Origin: Oscillospiraceae bacterium
GTDB lineage: Bacteria > Bacillota > Clostridia > Oscillospirales > Ruminococcaceae
Direction: 5' to 3'
Length of the DNA: 64,000 nucleotides
Assembly (NCBI GenBank): GCA_009778065.1
Contig: WRKM01000015.1
Coordinates: 1 to 64,000 of the forward strand
Position numbers and translations under genes: made by a program. Within the stretch, counting starts at the first letter, position 1; each line of letters opens with the position of its first letter. Positions 15,085-24,000 of the stretch are shown here, piece by piece. The notes under the pieces were generated by a model that was not told where the DNA came from, made no database searches, and saw only the letters and a list, made by a program, of their open reading frames with translations.

Positions 15085-18000
15085 ATGATGAAAAAACGTA
15101 ATATAAAGTTATTATCGCTTATTACAACGGCTTTTGTAACGGCGCAGTTATTAATTTTTAACTCCGTTATCATCTCCGGCGCGAATACTGTACAGGAATT
15201 AGCCGACTACATTAATGCTCGTCCGGGTCTGACTGCAACTGTTTCAGGCTCGCAGGTAGTTGTAGATGGAACACAGACAGGCTCTTCCTCTTTATCGCTG
15301 AATATTGACGGGGGGGTTGACGTTATATGGAATGCAACCCTGGCAGGAGCCGTAACAACAAACAATTATCTGTTAACGCTTTCGGGAAGCGGTAAATTTG
15401 TTTTAAACGGCTCGCTGATTAATTCAGGCTCGGGTGGAACAGTTTATATAACGGATGGTATTAATTTTAATGTGAACGCAACAGGGCTTGCAGATAATCC
15501 CGGCGCAGGTTCTGCCATCACCATTGCGGCAGGTGTTCAAAACGCCCGAATAGACATACTCGGCGGAACGGTCAGGTCTGTTCCCAACGGGTACGCGATA
15601 AACGACGGCGCGGGAATGAGCGCGAGTAATAATAATACCGAGATTAATATTCACGACGGTTTAGTAGAAGCGGGTTCTGCCTGCGCTATTCGCTCGACAG
15701 GTATAGGTTCAGTCGTTTCAATAATGGGCGGAACAGTAGTAAATGCCGCGGCGAGTAATACAAATTCTACCATATATATGAATTACGCTCCCGCACCAAA
15801 TAATAACCTATATAATATTTGCGTATACGGCGGGACAGTAAAAACAACTAACCCCGGAAACCAAAGCTATGTCATCCAGACTTCGCAGAATGTATATGTA
15901 AACGGCGGTTCTGTTGAATCCTTAGCGGGACGGGCTATTAATCTCGTAGGTATGTATTCTGTCGCGCAAATTCAAGACGGCAAAGTCTCAACTGAAACGG
16001 GAACCGCGATAAGCACCGCTACCACCACCCTCGACGATATTGTAAACGCCCGTGTAATTATAAGCGGAGGAATAGTAGAGGCGACGGGAAAAGATGCAAA
16101 CTATTCGGGTACAGCCGTGCGTATCACGGGTACTAACAATACTGTTAATATTTCTGATTCGGCGGTCGTTACCGCTAAAAGCGGATTGGCTGTTGATGCC
16201 TCGGGACGTCCGCAAACTAATTCCGTCACAATAAGCGGCGGTTTCGTGCTTGCATGGGGAAATGCAATAAATAAAGTTGTGTCGCCTATAGGCAAGCTCG
16301 AACGCAAAGATGAAGGTGTTGTGGTTGCGTGGGACACATCAGACGGAAAAGGGATTTACCTCCGAACGTCCGAAACCGACCTCATAACAGACGCCGATGT
16401 AATAACTGCGTTTTGGGACAATGAACCGACATACGCCGAAAATGGCGGTATAAGATACGGTTCGGAATTTTTCAAGCTTGCACCCGATGTCAGCGTATTT
16501 CAAAGCCTATATACTCTGACAGTAATTAACAGTACAAAAGGGGACTATGTAGTAGAACCGTTTGCCGCCGGAACACCGCTAACCATTACGGCGAAGGACG
16601 AAGAAGAGCCGCAATACGCTGTCTTTCCCTATCCTCCTATTGATGGCAACAGGTTTGTCGGTTGGAGTGCGGTCGGCGTAACGCTTGCAGACCCTTCTTT
16701 AAAAACCGTTTCGTTCTCTATGCCTTCGGGTGATGTTACCATTATTGCAGAATTTAAACCGCGTTACAGGTTTGACATATACGGAGGGGTAATTGCAGAC
16801 GACCCATTAGTTCCGTCTTCTTTCGCTTATTATTCAGAAGGGGATATAATTAATATCAGTTGCACCAATCCATATCCGCCTTCACCTATATGGAATTTCG
16901 GCAGTCATCTATCTGCCATCGACAATGATAATAATTCAGAAACGACATTTACAATGCCCGCCGGAGTCGCATGGGCGGCGTCTATGTCGAGTACTCCAAG
17001 CATCATTGTCGAGGAAACGAAGAGCCTTACAGTAATTGACGGTATTATCACCACAACTGTCGGCGGTATAGCTGTAAATAGTAACACGCATGAATGTTAC
17101 AGCGGCACGGGTATGAGAATTTTAGCCGATGAGCCGCCTGCGGGATATGAGTTCAGCCACTGGGAAACTACGCCTGCGGGTATTGAAGGCGGAGCGTTAT
17201 TTGATGCTTTAAATCCGTCAACAATCTTTACTATGCCTACCCCGAATCAAGATGTAACTATTCAAGCTATTTTCGAGCATAAGACTTATGTTCTTGAAGT
17301 TGACTCATCGGGAAGCGGCGTCTACTCCGAATTCCCCAATCAGCAAAGCGGTGATAAAGTAGAAATTAACGCCGCTCCTCCCCCCGAAGGTATGCGGTTC
17401 AGCGGTTGGACAATAGACGGCGGAGGCGGTGAATTTGAAGACGTTTCGAGCATGACGACCGACTTCATTATGTCAGACAGCAATGCGGCAGTTTCTGCCC
17501 ATTACGAATGGGATTATTATATCCTTATAGTTGAAAACGGTGTTGACGGTTTAGGCGCGGGACGTTATCATTTTGGAGAAAGCATACCGATTATGGCAAA
17601 TGAACCACCCCTCGATATGACGTTTTTTAACTGGACAACAAACAGCGGCGGTTATTTCGGCAGACAAACAGATGCAGATACGGTATTTTCCATGCCGGCG
17701 GGTGATGTGACGGTTACGGCTAATTACTTAGACCCTATGTCCCCGGATTCAACCGACCCCTCATATCCTTACAATCCTTCTAACCCCTTCGGTACATATG
17801 ACCCGACCTCATCATCCCCTGTTAATACGCCTGAGTCGGGCGAATTTCCGATAGTTCCCGGCGGTGTTCCGGATTCTTCGGTAGCAATACCCGGCGAAGA
17901 GCAGTCACCTTCAATAACTCCGCGCGGTATTGATGAAAATTCCGGTGATGACGACGAACCCGACAGCATCCCGGAGGGAGAAGCGGATGGGAACAATGTA

Positions 18001-18090
18001 CGAACGGGTGTGATAATAGGTATAATTCCCTTATTATTGTCAGCAATAGTTTTTACGGCTTCGGGCGTAAGAAAATTAAACCGAAACTAA
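15085..18090 (+). CDS. Large cell-surface protein with repeat domains
   Basis: A 1001-aa exported protein. It has a signal peptide (MMKKRNIKLLSLITTAFVTA), then about 400 residues rich in G, N, T and S with repeated GGTV and ISGG turns (ILGGTVRS, IMGGTVVN, VNGGSVES, ISGGIVEA) that look like a right-handed beta-helix. At about 470-880 several copies follow of the 'bacterial repeat' type seen in surface proteins (GWSAVG..., HWETTPAG..., GWTIDGGGG..., with TFTMP-like closers). A P/S/D-rich linker leads to a C-terminal membrane anchor (TGVIIGIIPLLLSAIVF) and a short basic tail. No LPXTG motif is seen. The likely role is adhesion or surface display; the ligand is unknown. Confidence 0.85.
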   Translation: MMKKRNIKLLSLITTAFVTAQLLIFNSVIISGANTVQELADYINARPGLTATVSGSQVVVDGTQTGSSSLSLNIDGGVDVIWNATLAGAVTTNNYLLTLSGSGKFVLNGSLINSGSGGTVYITDGINFNVNATGLADNPGAGSAITIAAGVQNARIDILGGTVRSVPNGYAINDGAGMSASNNNTEINIHDGLVEAGSACAIRSTGIGSVVSIMGGTVVNAAASNTNSTIYMNYAPAPNNNLYNICVYGGTVKTTNPGNQSYVIQTSQNVYVNGGSVESLAGRAINLVGMYSVAQIQDGKVSTETGTAISTATTTLDDIVNARVIISGGIVEATGKDANYSGTAVRITGTNNTVNISDSAVVTAKSGLAVDASGRPQTNSVTISGGFVLAWGNAINKVVSPIGKLERKDEGVVVAWDTSDGKGIYLRTSETDLITDADVITAFWDNEPTYAENGGIRYGSEFFKLAPDVSVFQSLYTLTVINSTKGDYVVEPFAAGTPLTITAKDEEEPQYAVFPYPPIDGNRFVGWSAVGVTLADPSLKTVSFSMPSGDVTIIAEFKPRYRFDIYGGVIADDPLVPSSFAYYSEGDIINISCTNPYPPSPIWNFGSHLSAIDNDNNSETTFTMPAGVAWAASMSSTPSIIVEETKSLTVIDGIITTTVGGIAVNSNTHECYSGTGMRILADEPPAGYEFSHWETTPAGIEGGALFDALNPSTIFTMPTPNQDVTIQAIFEHKTYVLEVDSSGSGVYSEFPNQQSGDKVEINAAPPPEGMRFSGWTIDGGGGEFEDVSSMTTDFIMSDSNAAVSAHYEWDYYILIVENGVDGLGAGRYHFGESIPIMANEPPLDMTFFNWTTNSGGYFGRQTDADTVFSMPAGDVTVTANYLDPMSPDSTDPSYPYNPSNPFGTYDPTSSSPVNTPESGEFPIVPGGVPDSSVAIPGEEQSPSITPRGIDENSGDDDEPDSIPEGEADGNNVRTGVIIGIIPLLLSAIVFTASGVRKLNRN

Positions 18091-18114
18091 TCTTTTTTAA
18101 AGGGGACAGCGATT

Positions 18115-20100
18115 ATGAGGAGTATAGGTTTTAAACTAACCATTATAATGTTGAGCGTTATTCTGCTCGGCATATTGGCTACCACGGGAGTATCGATGCT
18201 CATATCAGGAAACGTCATAATGAGCGAGTCTTTGGAAAAAGTGTTAAAAGACACTGAAAATCAGACGGGCGGTATTGACAGTTGGCTGTCTTATCAAAAA
18301 TCAAGCATGGCCACCCTTGCCGCGACATTATCTCAAACCGATGATATGTCGCGTGAACAGATTGCGTTGATTTGCGAGGCTGTAATGGATGCGAACGAGC
18401 CGTTTTTTGACGTATTTTTAGGATACCCGGACGGAACAGCCACGACAGGGAGCGGATACGTATTTGATTATTCAACCTGGACATCATATGAGCGGGGTTG
18501 GTACAAGTTAGCTCTGACCGATATGTCAAAAGCGCATATAACCACGCCCTACATTGATGCACAGACAGGCGAGTTGTGTATTACTGCCGTTCACGCTGTA
18601 GTGAAAGACAGGGAGCTAATCGGCGTTATCGCCGCTGATATTTTCGTTTCAGACCTGCTCGAAATAATAATGAGCATTGATTTAGGCTCAAGCGGCTACG
18701 CGATGCTGTTAGATTCAAACGGGGATATTTTGGTTCACCCCGATTCGGATTACGCACCTGTAGGTGAAGACTACCGAAACATCGCTAAAGTAAAGGATAA
18801 TATCTACTCGGATTTATGGAATCAAATTTTACTTAAAGACGGTGCGGTTTCTTTTAAGGACTCAAACGACGTCGCAAAATATTATACCGCCTGTACATTA
18901 TCGGCGGTAGACTGGAAAATGGTCACAATACTTCCTAAGAGCGTTGTTACTAAGCCTATCACTAACCTCATTTTTCTCGTTATACCCATTACGCTTACTG
19001 TTTTAGCAGTATCTGCGCTTTTAGTAAGGATGTTTGTTAAGAATATTACAGGTCCTCTTATTCACTTGACCGCCTTTATGAAAAAAGCAAGCTCGACAGG
19101 CGATATATCGCTCACCGATGAGGACAAACAGATAGTGGGCAGGGCATCAAAAACTAAAGATGAGTTGGGGCAATGTATATCGGCGAGTGCGGATTTTGTA
19201 GCGCGGATTGCAGAGGTGAGCGATGTATTAAAGGTTACGGCGAACGGCGATTTAACCGCCAATATATCTCTCTTGTCCGAACGCGATGAAATGGGTAGCT
19301 CTTTGCAAACCATGCTTTCAAGTCTAAACAGCCTTTTCGGAAATATAAACGACTCTACGGAACAAGTTTCCACGGGTTCAAGACAGATAGCCGACAGCGC
19401 ACAGGCACTCGCCTCGGGTTCAACCGAACAAGCCGCATCAGTCGAGGAATTGACCGCCACTGTGTCCGATATATCTGAGAAAACAAAGCAAAACGCCGTT
19501 ATGGCGGGAAAAGCCTCCGAGCTTGCAAAAACTATAAAGCAAAAAGCCGAAAAAGGCAACAGCCAAATGAACGAAATGATGGCGGCTGTGAGTGAAATAA
19601 ATCAAGCAAGCCAGAGCATTAATAAAGTCATAAAGGTCATTGACGACATAGCGTTCCAAACAAACATACTCGCGCTTAACGCGGCGGTTGAAGCGGCGAG
19701 AGCCGGAGATGCGGGGAAAGGGTTCGCCGTTGTAGCGGAGGAGGTTCGTAACCTTGCGGGCAAAAGCGCGGAGGCGGCAAAAGACACGGGCAGTCTTATC
19801 GTTAATTCAATCGAAAAGGCGGAGGTCGGTACCCGTATAGCACAAGAAACAGCTGCAAGCCTCGCTGAAATCGTTGATGGAATTAATGAAAGTTCAAAGG
19901 TCGTTGCACAAATAGCATCGTCATCCGAGGAACAATCCGTTGCCGTTTCACAAATTAATAACGGTCTGAATCAAGTCACCTTAGTTATCCAACAAAACAG
20001 CGCGACGGCAGAAGAAAGCGCGGCGGCTTCCGAGCATATGAGCAGTCAGTCTAACCTGTTGGAAGAGTTGGTACGCCGCTTTAAACTGAAGGGTAAGTGA
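18115..20100 (+). CDS. Methyl-accepting chemotaxis protein with Cache sensor
   Basis: A 661-aa chemoreceptor. TM1 at about residues 8-30, an extracytoplasmic double-Cache-type sensor at 35-275 ([37 protein letters not shown]), TM2 at about 284-308, HAMP, then a long cytoplasmic coiled coil. Its hairpin tip ([20 protein letters not shown], near residue 510) contacts CheA and CheW. Two Q/E-rich methylation stretches flank the tip. Such receptors bind small ligands outside and control flagellar switching. GGGGACAG precedes the ATG. The stop overlaps the next gene's start, so receptor and regulator are coupled. Confidence 0.93.
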   Translation: MRSIGFKLTIIMLSVILLGILATTGVSMLISGNVIMSESLEKVLKDTENQTGGIDSWLSYQKSSMATLAATLSQTDDMSREQIALICEAVMDANEPFFDVFLGYPDGTATTGSGYVFDYSTWTSYERGWYKLALTDMSKAHITTPYIDAQTGELCITAVHAVVKDRELIGVIAADIFVSDLLEIIMSIDLGSSGYAMLLDSNGDILVHPDSDYAPVGEDYRNIAKVKDNIYSDLWNQILLKDGAVSFKDSNDVAKYYTACTLSAVDWKMVTILPKSVVTKPITNLIFLVIPITLTVLAVSALLVRMFVKNITGPLIHLTAFMKKASSTGDISLTDEDKQIVGRASKTKDELGQCISASADFVARIAEVSDVLKVTANGDLTANISLLSERDEMGSSLQTMLSSLNSLFGNINDSTEQVSTGSRQIADSAQALASGSTEQAASVEELTATVSDISEKTKQNAVMAGKASELAKTIKQKAEKGNSQMNEMMAAVSEINQASQSINKVIKVIDDIAFQTNILALNAAVEAARAGDAGKGFAVVAEEVRNLAGKSAEAAKDTGSLIVNSIEKAEVGTRIAQETAASLAEIVDGINESSKVVAQIASSSEEQSVAVSQINNGLNQVTLVIQQNSATAEESAAASEHMSSQSNLLEELVRRFKLKGK

Positions 20101-21038
20101 AAGATAAGCCTATGAATAAAGAGCTTTACACAATAAAAGAATTTGCGGATTTAACGGGCGTAGAGGTGTCGAAATTACGTTTTTATGACAAAATCGGGCT
20201 TTTTTCTCCGTCAATCCGCAATCCGGAAAACAACTATCGCTACTATTCCCCCACACAGGTCATGACACTTAATTTCATTACTGTGTTGAGCGACCTTAAC
20301 CTACCGTTGAAAACGATAGCCGGATTGAGAGAAGAGCGAAGCCCCGTAGAGATTTTAAAACTACTCGCTAAACAGGAAAAGCAACTCTCCATTGAGATGC
20401 TCGCATTGCAAAAGAGACATGCAATAATAAGTGCGAGGCGTGAGCTTATAAATTACGGCGTAACAGTAGCAAACGGATTTAAAACCGTCAGGGGCAAAAG
20501 GGTGAGCGATGAAGACGCACCCGAAAACGCGGTAAAAGGCGGAGAGGATACAATTTCGGTTTTACAAAGAGAGGATAAAGAATACATCCTGTGGCCTCGT
20601 AATGAGTATAGCGAGAATGATACCTTTTTACAGCCGCTCTTATCATTTGTAAACCGTGCCAAGGATATTAATATAGACCTCGACTTTCCTGTCGGCGGAT
20701 ACTGGGGAAGTATGGAAAACTTTATGAGCGAGCCATCGCGACCCGAACACTTCTTTTCCATTGACCCGCATGGTACAAATGTGAGAAAAGAGGGTAATTA
20801 TTTAATAGGATTCACACGGGGATATTACGGGCAAATGGGCGACTTGCCGGAAAGAATGAGTGCGTATGTTAAAGAAAAAGATTTAACAGTGTCCGGTCCC
20901 GTGTGGGTGATGTACATGTTTGACGAGATATGCACAAAAAAGCCGGAACAATTTTTGGCGCAGGCTTGTGTAGCCGTTTCAAAATTCAAGCGCAGTGCAG
21001 GAACTGCTTCGGACAAAAAAAGACTGTCTCACTATTAA
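20097..21038 (+). CDS. MerR-family transcriptional regulator with C-terminal effector-like domain
   Basis: A 313-aa regulator. The MerR winged helix is at residues 10-80 ([20 protein letters not shown], then NNYRYYSP), followed by a dimerisation helix to about 125. The last 150 residues resemble a GyrI-like/multidrug-binding effector domain ([30 protein letters not shown]), so it is probably ligand-responsive. It starts at GTG 20097, overlapping the chemoreceptor stop by 4 bp, or at ATG 20112. Coupling a MerR regulator to a chemoreceptor is unusual. A terminator overlaps its stop codon. Confidence 0.85.
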   Translation: MKDKPMNKELYTIKEFADLTGVEVSKLRFYDKIGLFSPSIRNPENNYRYYSPTQVMTLNFITVLSDLNLPLKTIAGLREERSPVEILKLLAKQEKQLSIEMLALQKRHAIISARRELINYGVTVANGFKTVRGKRVSDEDAPENAVKGGEDTISVLQREDKEYILWPRNEYSENDTFLQPLLSFVNRAKDINIDLDFPVGGYWGSMENFMSEPSRPEHFFSIDPHGTNVRKEGNYLIGFTRGYYGQMGDLPERMSAYVKEKDLTVSGPVWVMYMFDEICTKKPEQFLAQACVAVSKFKRSAGTASDKKRLSHY

Positions 21039-21054
21039 CGAGACAGCTTTTTTT
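21024..21054 (+). terminator. Terminator overlapping the MerR gene stop
   Basis: CTGTCTC (21024-21030) pairs with GAGACAG (21040-21046) and is followed by CTTTTTTT. The stem begins inside the last codons of the MerR gene. Confidence 0.85.
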
Positions 21055-21063
21055 GTGACCGAG

Positions 21064-21258
21064 TCAATCTAATTGCACACTTTCAATCAAACAGTCAATA
21101 CATAGCTGAGAATTTGAATACTGCATACAACGCTCGTATACCGATTTTGTAATTTTTGAAGTACTCTCGACTAAATTGTCTATGTATTTTTGGGAAGTAG
21201 GGTTATGCGATATTCGTTCGCGAATCAACCTTCGTGCGTTTTCAACAGTCCATACCAT
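21064..21258 (-). CDS. Small hypothetical protein (64 aa)
   Basis: A 64-aa soluble, helical protein (MVWTVENARRLIRERIS ... KITKSVYERCMQYSNSQLC) containing three cysteines in the C-terminal third. I do not recognise it. The ribosome site AAGGAGGCG upstream is strong, which supports real translation. It follows the surface-protein gene by 22 bp on the same strand and is probably co-transcribed. Confidence 0.6.
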   Translation of the reverse strand: MVWTVENARRLIRERISHNPTSQKYIDNLVESTSKITKSVYERCMQYSNSQLCIDCLIESVQLD

Positions 21259-21280
21259 TTCTCTCGCCTCCTTAGCTTTA

Positions 21281-22240
21281 TCACTCTTCCTCGTCTTTCT
21301 CAGCTTTTTTAAAAAACAGCAAAAGTCCTAATAAAGATGCACTCACCGCCATTATGATAAGCCAGGTTATAGATTCCGCACTGTTTATGTAGTCGGTCTT
21401 CGGAGAGGTGTCCGCTTCTTCAAACGGCATCACATCTGTGGGCGGAGCCGCGTCTTCGGGCAAAGCCGCGTCTTCATGTAAAGAAGCATCTTCAAGCAGA
21501 GTCGCTTCTTCAAGCAGAGTCGTTTCTTCAAGCAAAGCCTCATCCTCAAGCGGAATTGCATTATATGGTGCGTCTATTGTGTCGGGCGGTGTTGTTATAA
21601 TCGTTGGCGGTGCTGTTGTTGTCGGCGGAAGAGTTATCGCCGGCGGTGTTGTTATTGCCGGGGGGGTTATTATCCCCGGCGGACGGGGTGTTTCCGGAGG
21701 GGTTGTCACTTCCGGAGGGGTTGTCACTTCCAGAGGGGTTGTTACTTCCGGAGGGGTTGTCACTTCCGGAGGGGTTGTCACTTCCGGTGGGGTTGTCACT
21801 TCCGGTGGGGTTGTCACTTCCGGTGGGTCGGTTGGGTTATCCCGCATGAAATTGGTAATAACGAATCCGTGTTCAGTACTCCCGCTCGTTATATTGACGA
21901 ATCCGTGAGGTGTTTCTACCTGCTCAACAGACCACTTGTAATTCGGGTCCATTTCTTTCCAGACATAGTACCACCCTCCGGTAGCATCCACAGATACTGC
22001 TCCGCCATATGGTGAGCCGTCTCTGTATAGTTGTACCTCAATACTGTCGGGATGCTTGTCCGCCGGTATACACTCGACATATACCAGTAGCTCAATATTA
22101 TCGGGAATGGGTTCTACTTGGATAAAACGATTTTGCGGTCCTTGTTCGGTATATGCCGCACTCGGCGTCATCAAAGCAACAAACATTAACCATATTATTA
22201 TACCGCTCACCCGTAAAACCTTTCTTTTAGTGCCTGTCAT
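21281..22240 (-). CDS. Cna B-type surface protein with PEVTTP repeats
   Basis: A 319-aa exported protein: a signal/anchor segment (VSGIIIWLMFVALMTPSAA), then a Cna_B-like domain at about residues 50-130 (SIEVQLYRDGSPYGGAVSV, then GWYYVWKEMDPNYKWSVEQ), then a stalk of six-residue PEVTTP repeats (about 137-200), then an acidic E/D/L/A-rich region (LLEEATLLEDAS), a C-terminal transmembrane helix (ITWLIIMAVSASLLGLLLFF) and a charged tail. The layout is that of an MSCRAMM-like surface stalk, but the LPXTG sorting motif is missing, so anchoring would be by the helix. GGAGGTGA precedes the start. Confidence 0.85.
   Translation of the reverse strand: MTGTKRKVLRVSGIIIWLMFVALMTPSAAYTEQGPQNRFIQVEPIPDNIELLVYVECIPADKHPDSIEVQLYRDGSPYGGAVSVDATGGWYYVWKEMDPNYKWSVEQVETPHGFVNITSGSTEHGFVITNFMRDNPTDPPEVTTPPEVTTPPEVTTPPEVTTPPEVTTPLEVTTPPEVTTPPETPRPPGIITPPAITTPPAITLPPTTTAPPTIITTPPDTIDAPYNAIPLEDEALLEETTLLEEATLLEDASLHEDAALPEDAAPPTDVMPFEEADTSPKTDYINSAESITWLIIMAVSASLLGLLLFFKKAEKDEEE
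21694..21832 (-). repeat. 18-bp tandem repeats encoding PEVTTP
   Basis: Seven units of an 18-bp motif (CCGGAGGGGTTGTCACTT and close variants) plus a partial one. Because the period is a multiple of three, copy-number change would keep the reading frame and alter the stalk length of the surface protein. Confidence 0.9.
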
Positions 22241-22262
22241 TTTAAATCACCTCCACAATTAA

Positions 22263-22550
22263 ATTTCGTCAAAGCTGTCGTTACATCTGCTTCCGATAAT
22301 TATAGTTTAAAGTATAAACAATCTCTAAAGTCAATAGGTTTATAAAAAAAAGTTTTTCTTTTTTTAGGTTTAAACCGTTTTTTTTCAAAATCCTTTTAAA
22401 ACAAGGGTTTATAACCAAAAAGCATATCTGCCTTATCGATTACGCCTTATTTTTACATCCCGCCTAATAAAGCATCATCGGTCGATTTTCTATGAACTAT
22501 GTATAACCTTTTTACTTTTTTTCGCTTTTTTACGACTCATCGAAAAAAAA
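22263..22550. other. Intergenic region without a recognised gene
   Basis: About 290 bp, AT-rich with homopolymeric A and T runs, between the divergent surface-protein gene and the tRNA-Leu promoter. I see no coding frame or RNA here. Confidence 0.4.
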
Positions 22551-22552
22551 GC

Positions 22553-22581
22553 TTGACAACCCATGAAAAATCTGTTATAAT
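22553..22581 (+). promoter_or_regulatory. Consensus promoter of tRNA-Leu
   Basis: TTGACA, 17-bp spacer, TATAAT, ending 39 bp before the mature tRNA. Confidence 0.9.
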
Positions 22582-22620
22582 TTTTAGAGTCGAGAAAATT
22601 TCAGAGATTTTCAATGATAT

Positions 22621-22704
22621 GCGGATGTGGTGGAATAGGCAGACACGTTAGCTTGAGGGGCTAATGTTCGCAAGGACGTGCAGGTTCAAGTCCTGTCATC
22701 CGCA
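22621..22704 (+). tRNA. tRNA-Leu (anticodon GAG)
   Basis: An 84-nt class II tRNA. The acceptor stem is GCGGATG/CATCCGC. The anticodon stem TTAGC/GCTAA holds loop TTGAGGG (anticodon GAG). There is a long variable arm (TGTTCGCAAGGACG), T-loop TTCAAGT and discriminator A. CCA is not encoded. Confidence 0.95.
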
Positions 22705-22802
22705 GTGCCGAGCCGGCACCGGCAATATTGCATCTACCCTCACGGTAATGCGAATATTGCAGTTTTCGGTTCAAGTTTTGCGTCATCAGGCGCAGAGTTA
22801 GT
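22705..22802 (+). ncRNA. Structured trailer of tRNA-Leu, same plan as the tRNA-Ala repeats
   Basis: It starts directly at the tRNA end. GTGCCG-AGC-CGGCAC (22705-22719) is a 6-bp stem with an AGC triloop. A long hairpin follows: GCAATATT (22722-22729) pairs with AATATTGC (22753-22760), with GCAT/ATGC and TACC/GGTA inside. Next comes TTCGGTTCAAGTTTTGC and GTCATCAGGCGCAG, a decayed copy of the tRNA-Leu T-arm and acceptor end (GGTTCAAGTCCTGTCATCCGCAG in the real tRNA, split by small insertions). The function is unknown. Confidence 0.55.
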
Positions 22803-22808
22803 ATATAA

Positions 22809-22845
22809 CCCGAACCCCCGATGATTTTCACATCGGGGGTTCGGG
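22809..22845. other. Perfect 15-bp inverted repeat
   Basis: CCCGAACCCCCGATG and CATCGGGGGTTCGGG are separated by a 7-base loop. There is no T-tract, so it is either a strong pause/processing structure or the end of the tRNA-Leu transcript. Confidence 0.6.
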
Positions 22846-22934
22846 CGTGAGAAGTATCAACAATGTATATACTTTGTAAATACATTGTGAGAATTTACTA
22901 AAATAAGAAAATCGAATAAAAAATAAAAAAAGAC

Positions 22935-22982
22935 TTGACAAAAGGCGAACGATATGGTATATTGTATATGAACAAAAGTTCA
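22935..22982 (+). promoter_or_regulatory. Promoter with LexA-type SOS box upstream of the XRE/ImmA pair
   Basis: TTGACA (22935-22940), 17-bp spacer, TATATT (22958-22963). GAAC-AAAA-GTTC (22970-22981), extended to a 14-bp palindrome by T and A on either side, lies at the expected transcription start. It matches the Gram-positive LexA (DinR) half-site pattern GAACnnnnGTTC. An alternative is the operator of the XRE protein itself. Confidence 0.65.
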
Positions 22983-23005
22983 CAAAGCTCGAAAGGAGGA
23001 AAGGT

Positions 23006-23428
23006 ATGGAATTCGGCGGGAGATTAAAAGACCTCAGATTAAGACAAAATATGACACAATCGGAGTTTGGGGAAACGCTCGGAGTGACGAGCCGAGCTAT
23101 TATTTATTATGAAACAGGTCAGCGTATACCAAAAGACATGAACTTTTATAAAAAGGTATCGGAGAGGTTTGGTGTTCCGCTTGAATCGTTGATAGACGAA
23201 CGCGAGGAGTTTGTAGCGAACGCTTATGCCGAAGGCGGGATACGGGAAAAACGAAAAGCCGAAGCACTTGTAGCTGAGGCGGGCGCGCTTTTCGCGGGAG
23301 GTGTACTCACCGAGGAAGACAAAGACGCAGTATTTCACGCCTTGCAGGAGGCGTATTGGTTTGCAAAAAGCGAGAACAGAAAATACGCCAAGCGTAAAAG
23401 AGGTGGAAATTCACCTGAAAAGATATGA
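23006..23428 (+). CDS. XRE-family repressor paired with an ImmA-type protease
   Basis: A 140-aa protein with an N-terminal cro/C1 helix-turn-helix (residues 5-60: LRLRQNMTQSEFGETLGVTS, then YYETGQRIPKDMNFYKKVSE) and a helical C-terminal region without a known fold name. AGGAGG lies upstream of ATG 23006. Its stop overlaps the next gene by 4 bp. The pairing recalls ImmR/ImmA of ICEBs1 and similar elements, where the protease cleaves the repressor on DNA damage. No integrase or conjugation genes are visible in the window, so it may be a domesticated switch. Confidence 0.85.
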   Translation: MEFGGRLKDLRLRQNMTQSEFGETLGVTSRAIIYYETGQRIPKDMNFYKKVSERFGVPLESLIDEREEFVANAYAEGGIREKRKAEALVAEAGALFAGGVLTEEDKDAVFHALQEAYWFAKSENRKYAKRKRGGNSPEKI

Positions 23429-23940
23429 CAATAACATCCGAATATATTCATAAAGCCGCTAAAAGTCTATTAGACCGCTGTAAAACACGTGAGCCTTTTA
23501 AAATTGCGCGTGAATTAGGCATAAATGTATGGTGGCGTAATGATTTTGTCAAGCTCAAGGGTATGTATAAGGTAATTGAACGCAACCGCTTCATTTTCGT
23601 TAACTCTAAACTTGACGAGTATGAACGGCGGTTGATTATCGCGCATGAGTTGGGTCATGACGCACTTCATCGCGAGATTGCCAAAAACGGTGCTATGCAA
23701 GAGTTAGCGTTCTATGATATGAAGAGCCGCCCCGAATACGAAGCTAATGTATTCGCAGCGGATATTTTGCTTGACGATGACGAGGTTATCGAACTCGCGG
23801 AAGGCGGTTATGATGAGCGTCAAATAGCGTCTTGGCTCTGCGTGGATATTAATCTGCTTATGATTAAAATGAATGAGATGAATAAACGCGGATATAAGTT
23901 TAATATATCACATACGCCGAGAGGAAATTTTTTATCATAA
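23425..23940 (+). CDS. ImmA/IrrE-family metallopeptidase
   Basis: A 171-aa protein with the zinc-protease motif AHELGHDALH (H74, E75, H78) and a downstream acidic helix EYEANVFAADILL supplying the probable third ligand (E106). The family cleaves XRE-type repressors (ImmA on ImmR, IrrE on DdrO) in the cytoplasm after DNA damage or other stress. It is translationally coupled to the XRE gene just upstream, its probable substrate. The length is typical of the compact form. The C-terminal 60 residues are helical with no extra domain. Confidence 0.9.
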   Translation: MTITSEYIHKAAKSLLDRCKTREPFKIARELGINVWWRNDFVKLKGMYKVIERNRFIFVNSKLDEYERRLIIAHELGHDALHREIAKNGAMQELAFYDMKSRPEYEANVFAADILLDDDEVIELAEGGYDERQIASWLCVDINLLMIKMNEMNKRGYKFNISHTPRGNFLS

Positions 23941-24000
23941 ATGCCTTCGATTTTTCATATAATCATGTAATTCGGGATTTATGAAAGGTCGGGACAAGAT

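Noticed and set aside
21408-21908. 166-codon plus-strand frame rich in G, V and S
   Set aside because: It is the complement of the PEVTTP repeat and acidic region of the surface protein; repeat composition keeps it open by chance.
22661-22885. 74-codon minus-strand frame over tRNA-Leu
   Set aside because: It is the complement of a tRNA and hairpins; no protein-like composition.
22935-23940. Integrated phage or conjugative element
   Set aside because: The XRE/ImmA pair and the tRNA nearby hint at one, but no integrase, excisionase, relaxase or structural gene is present in the window.
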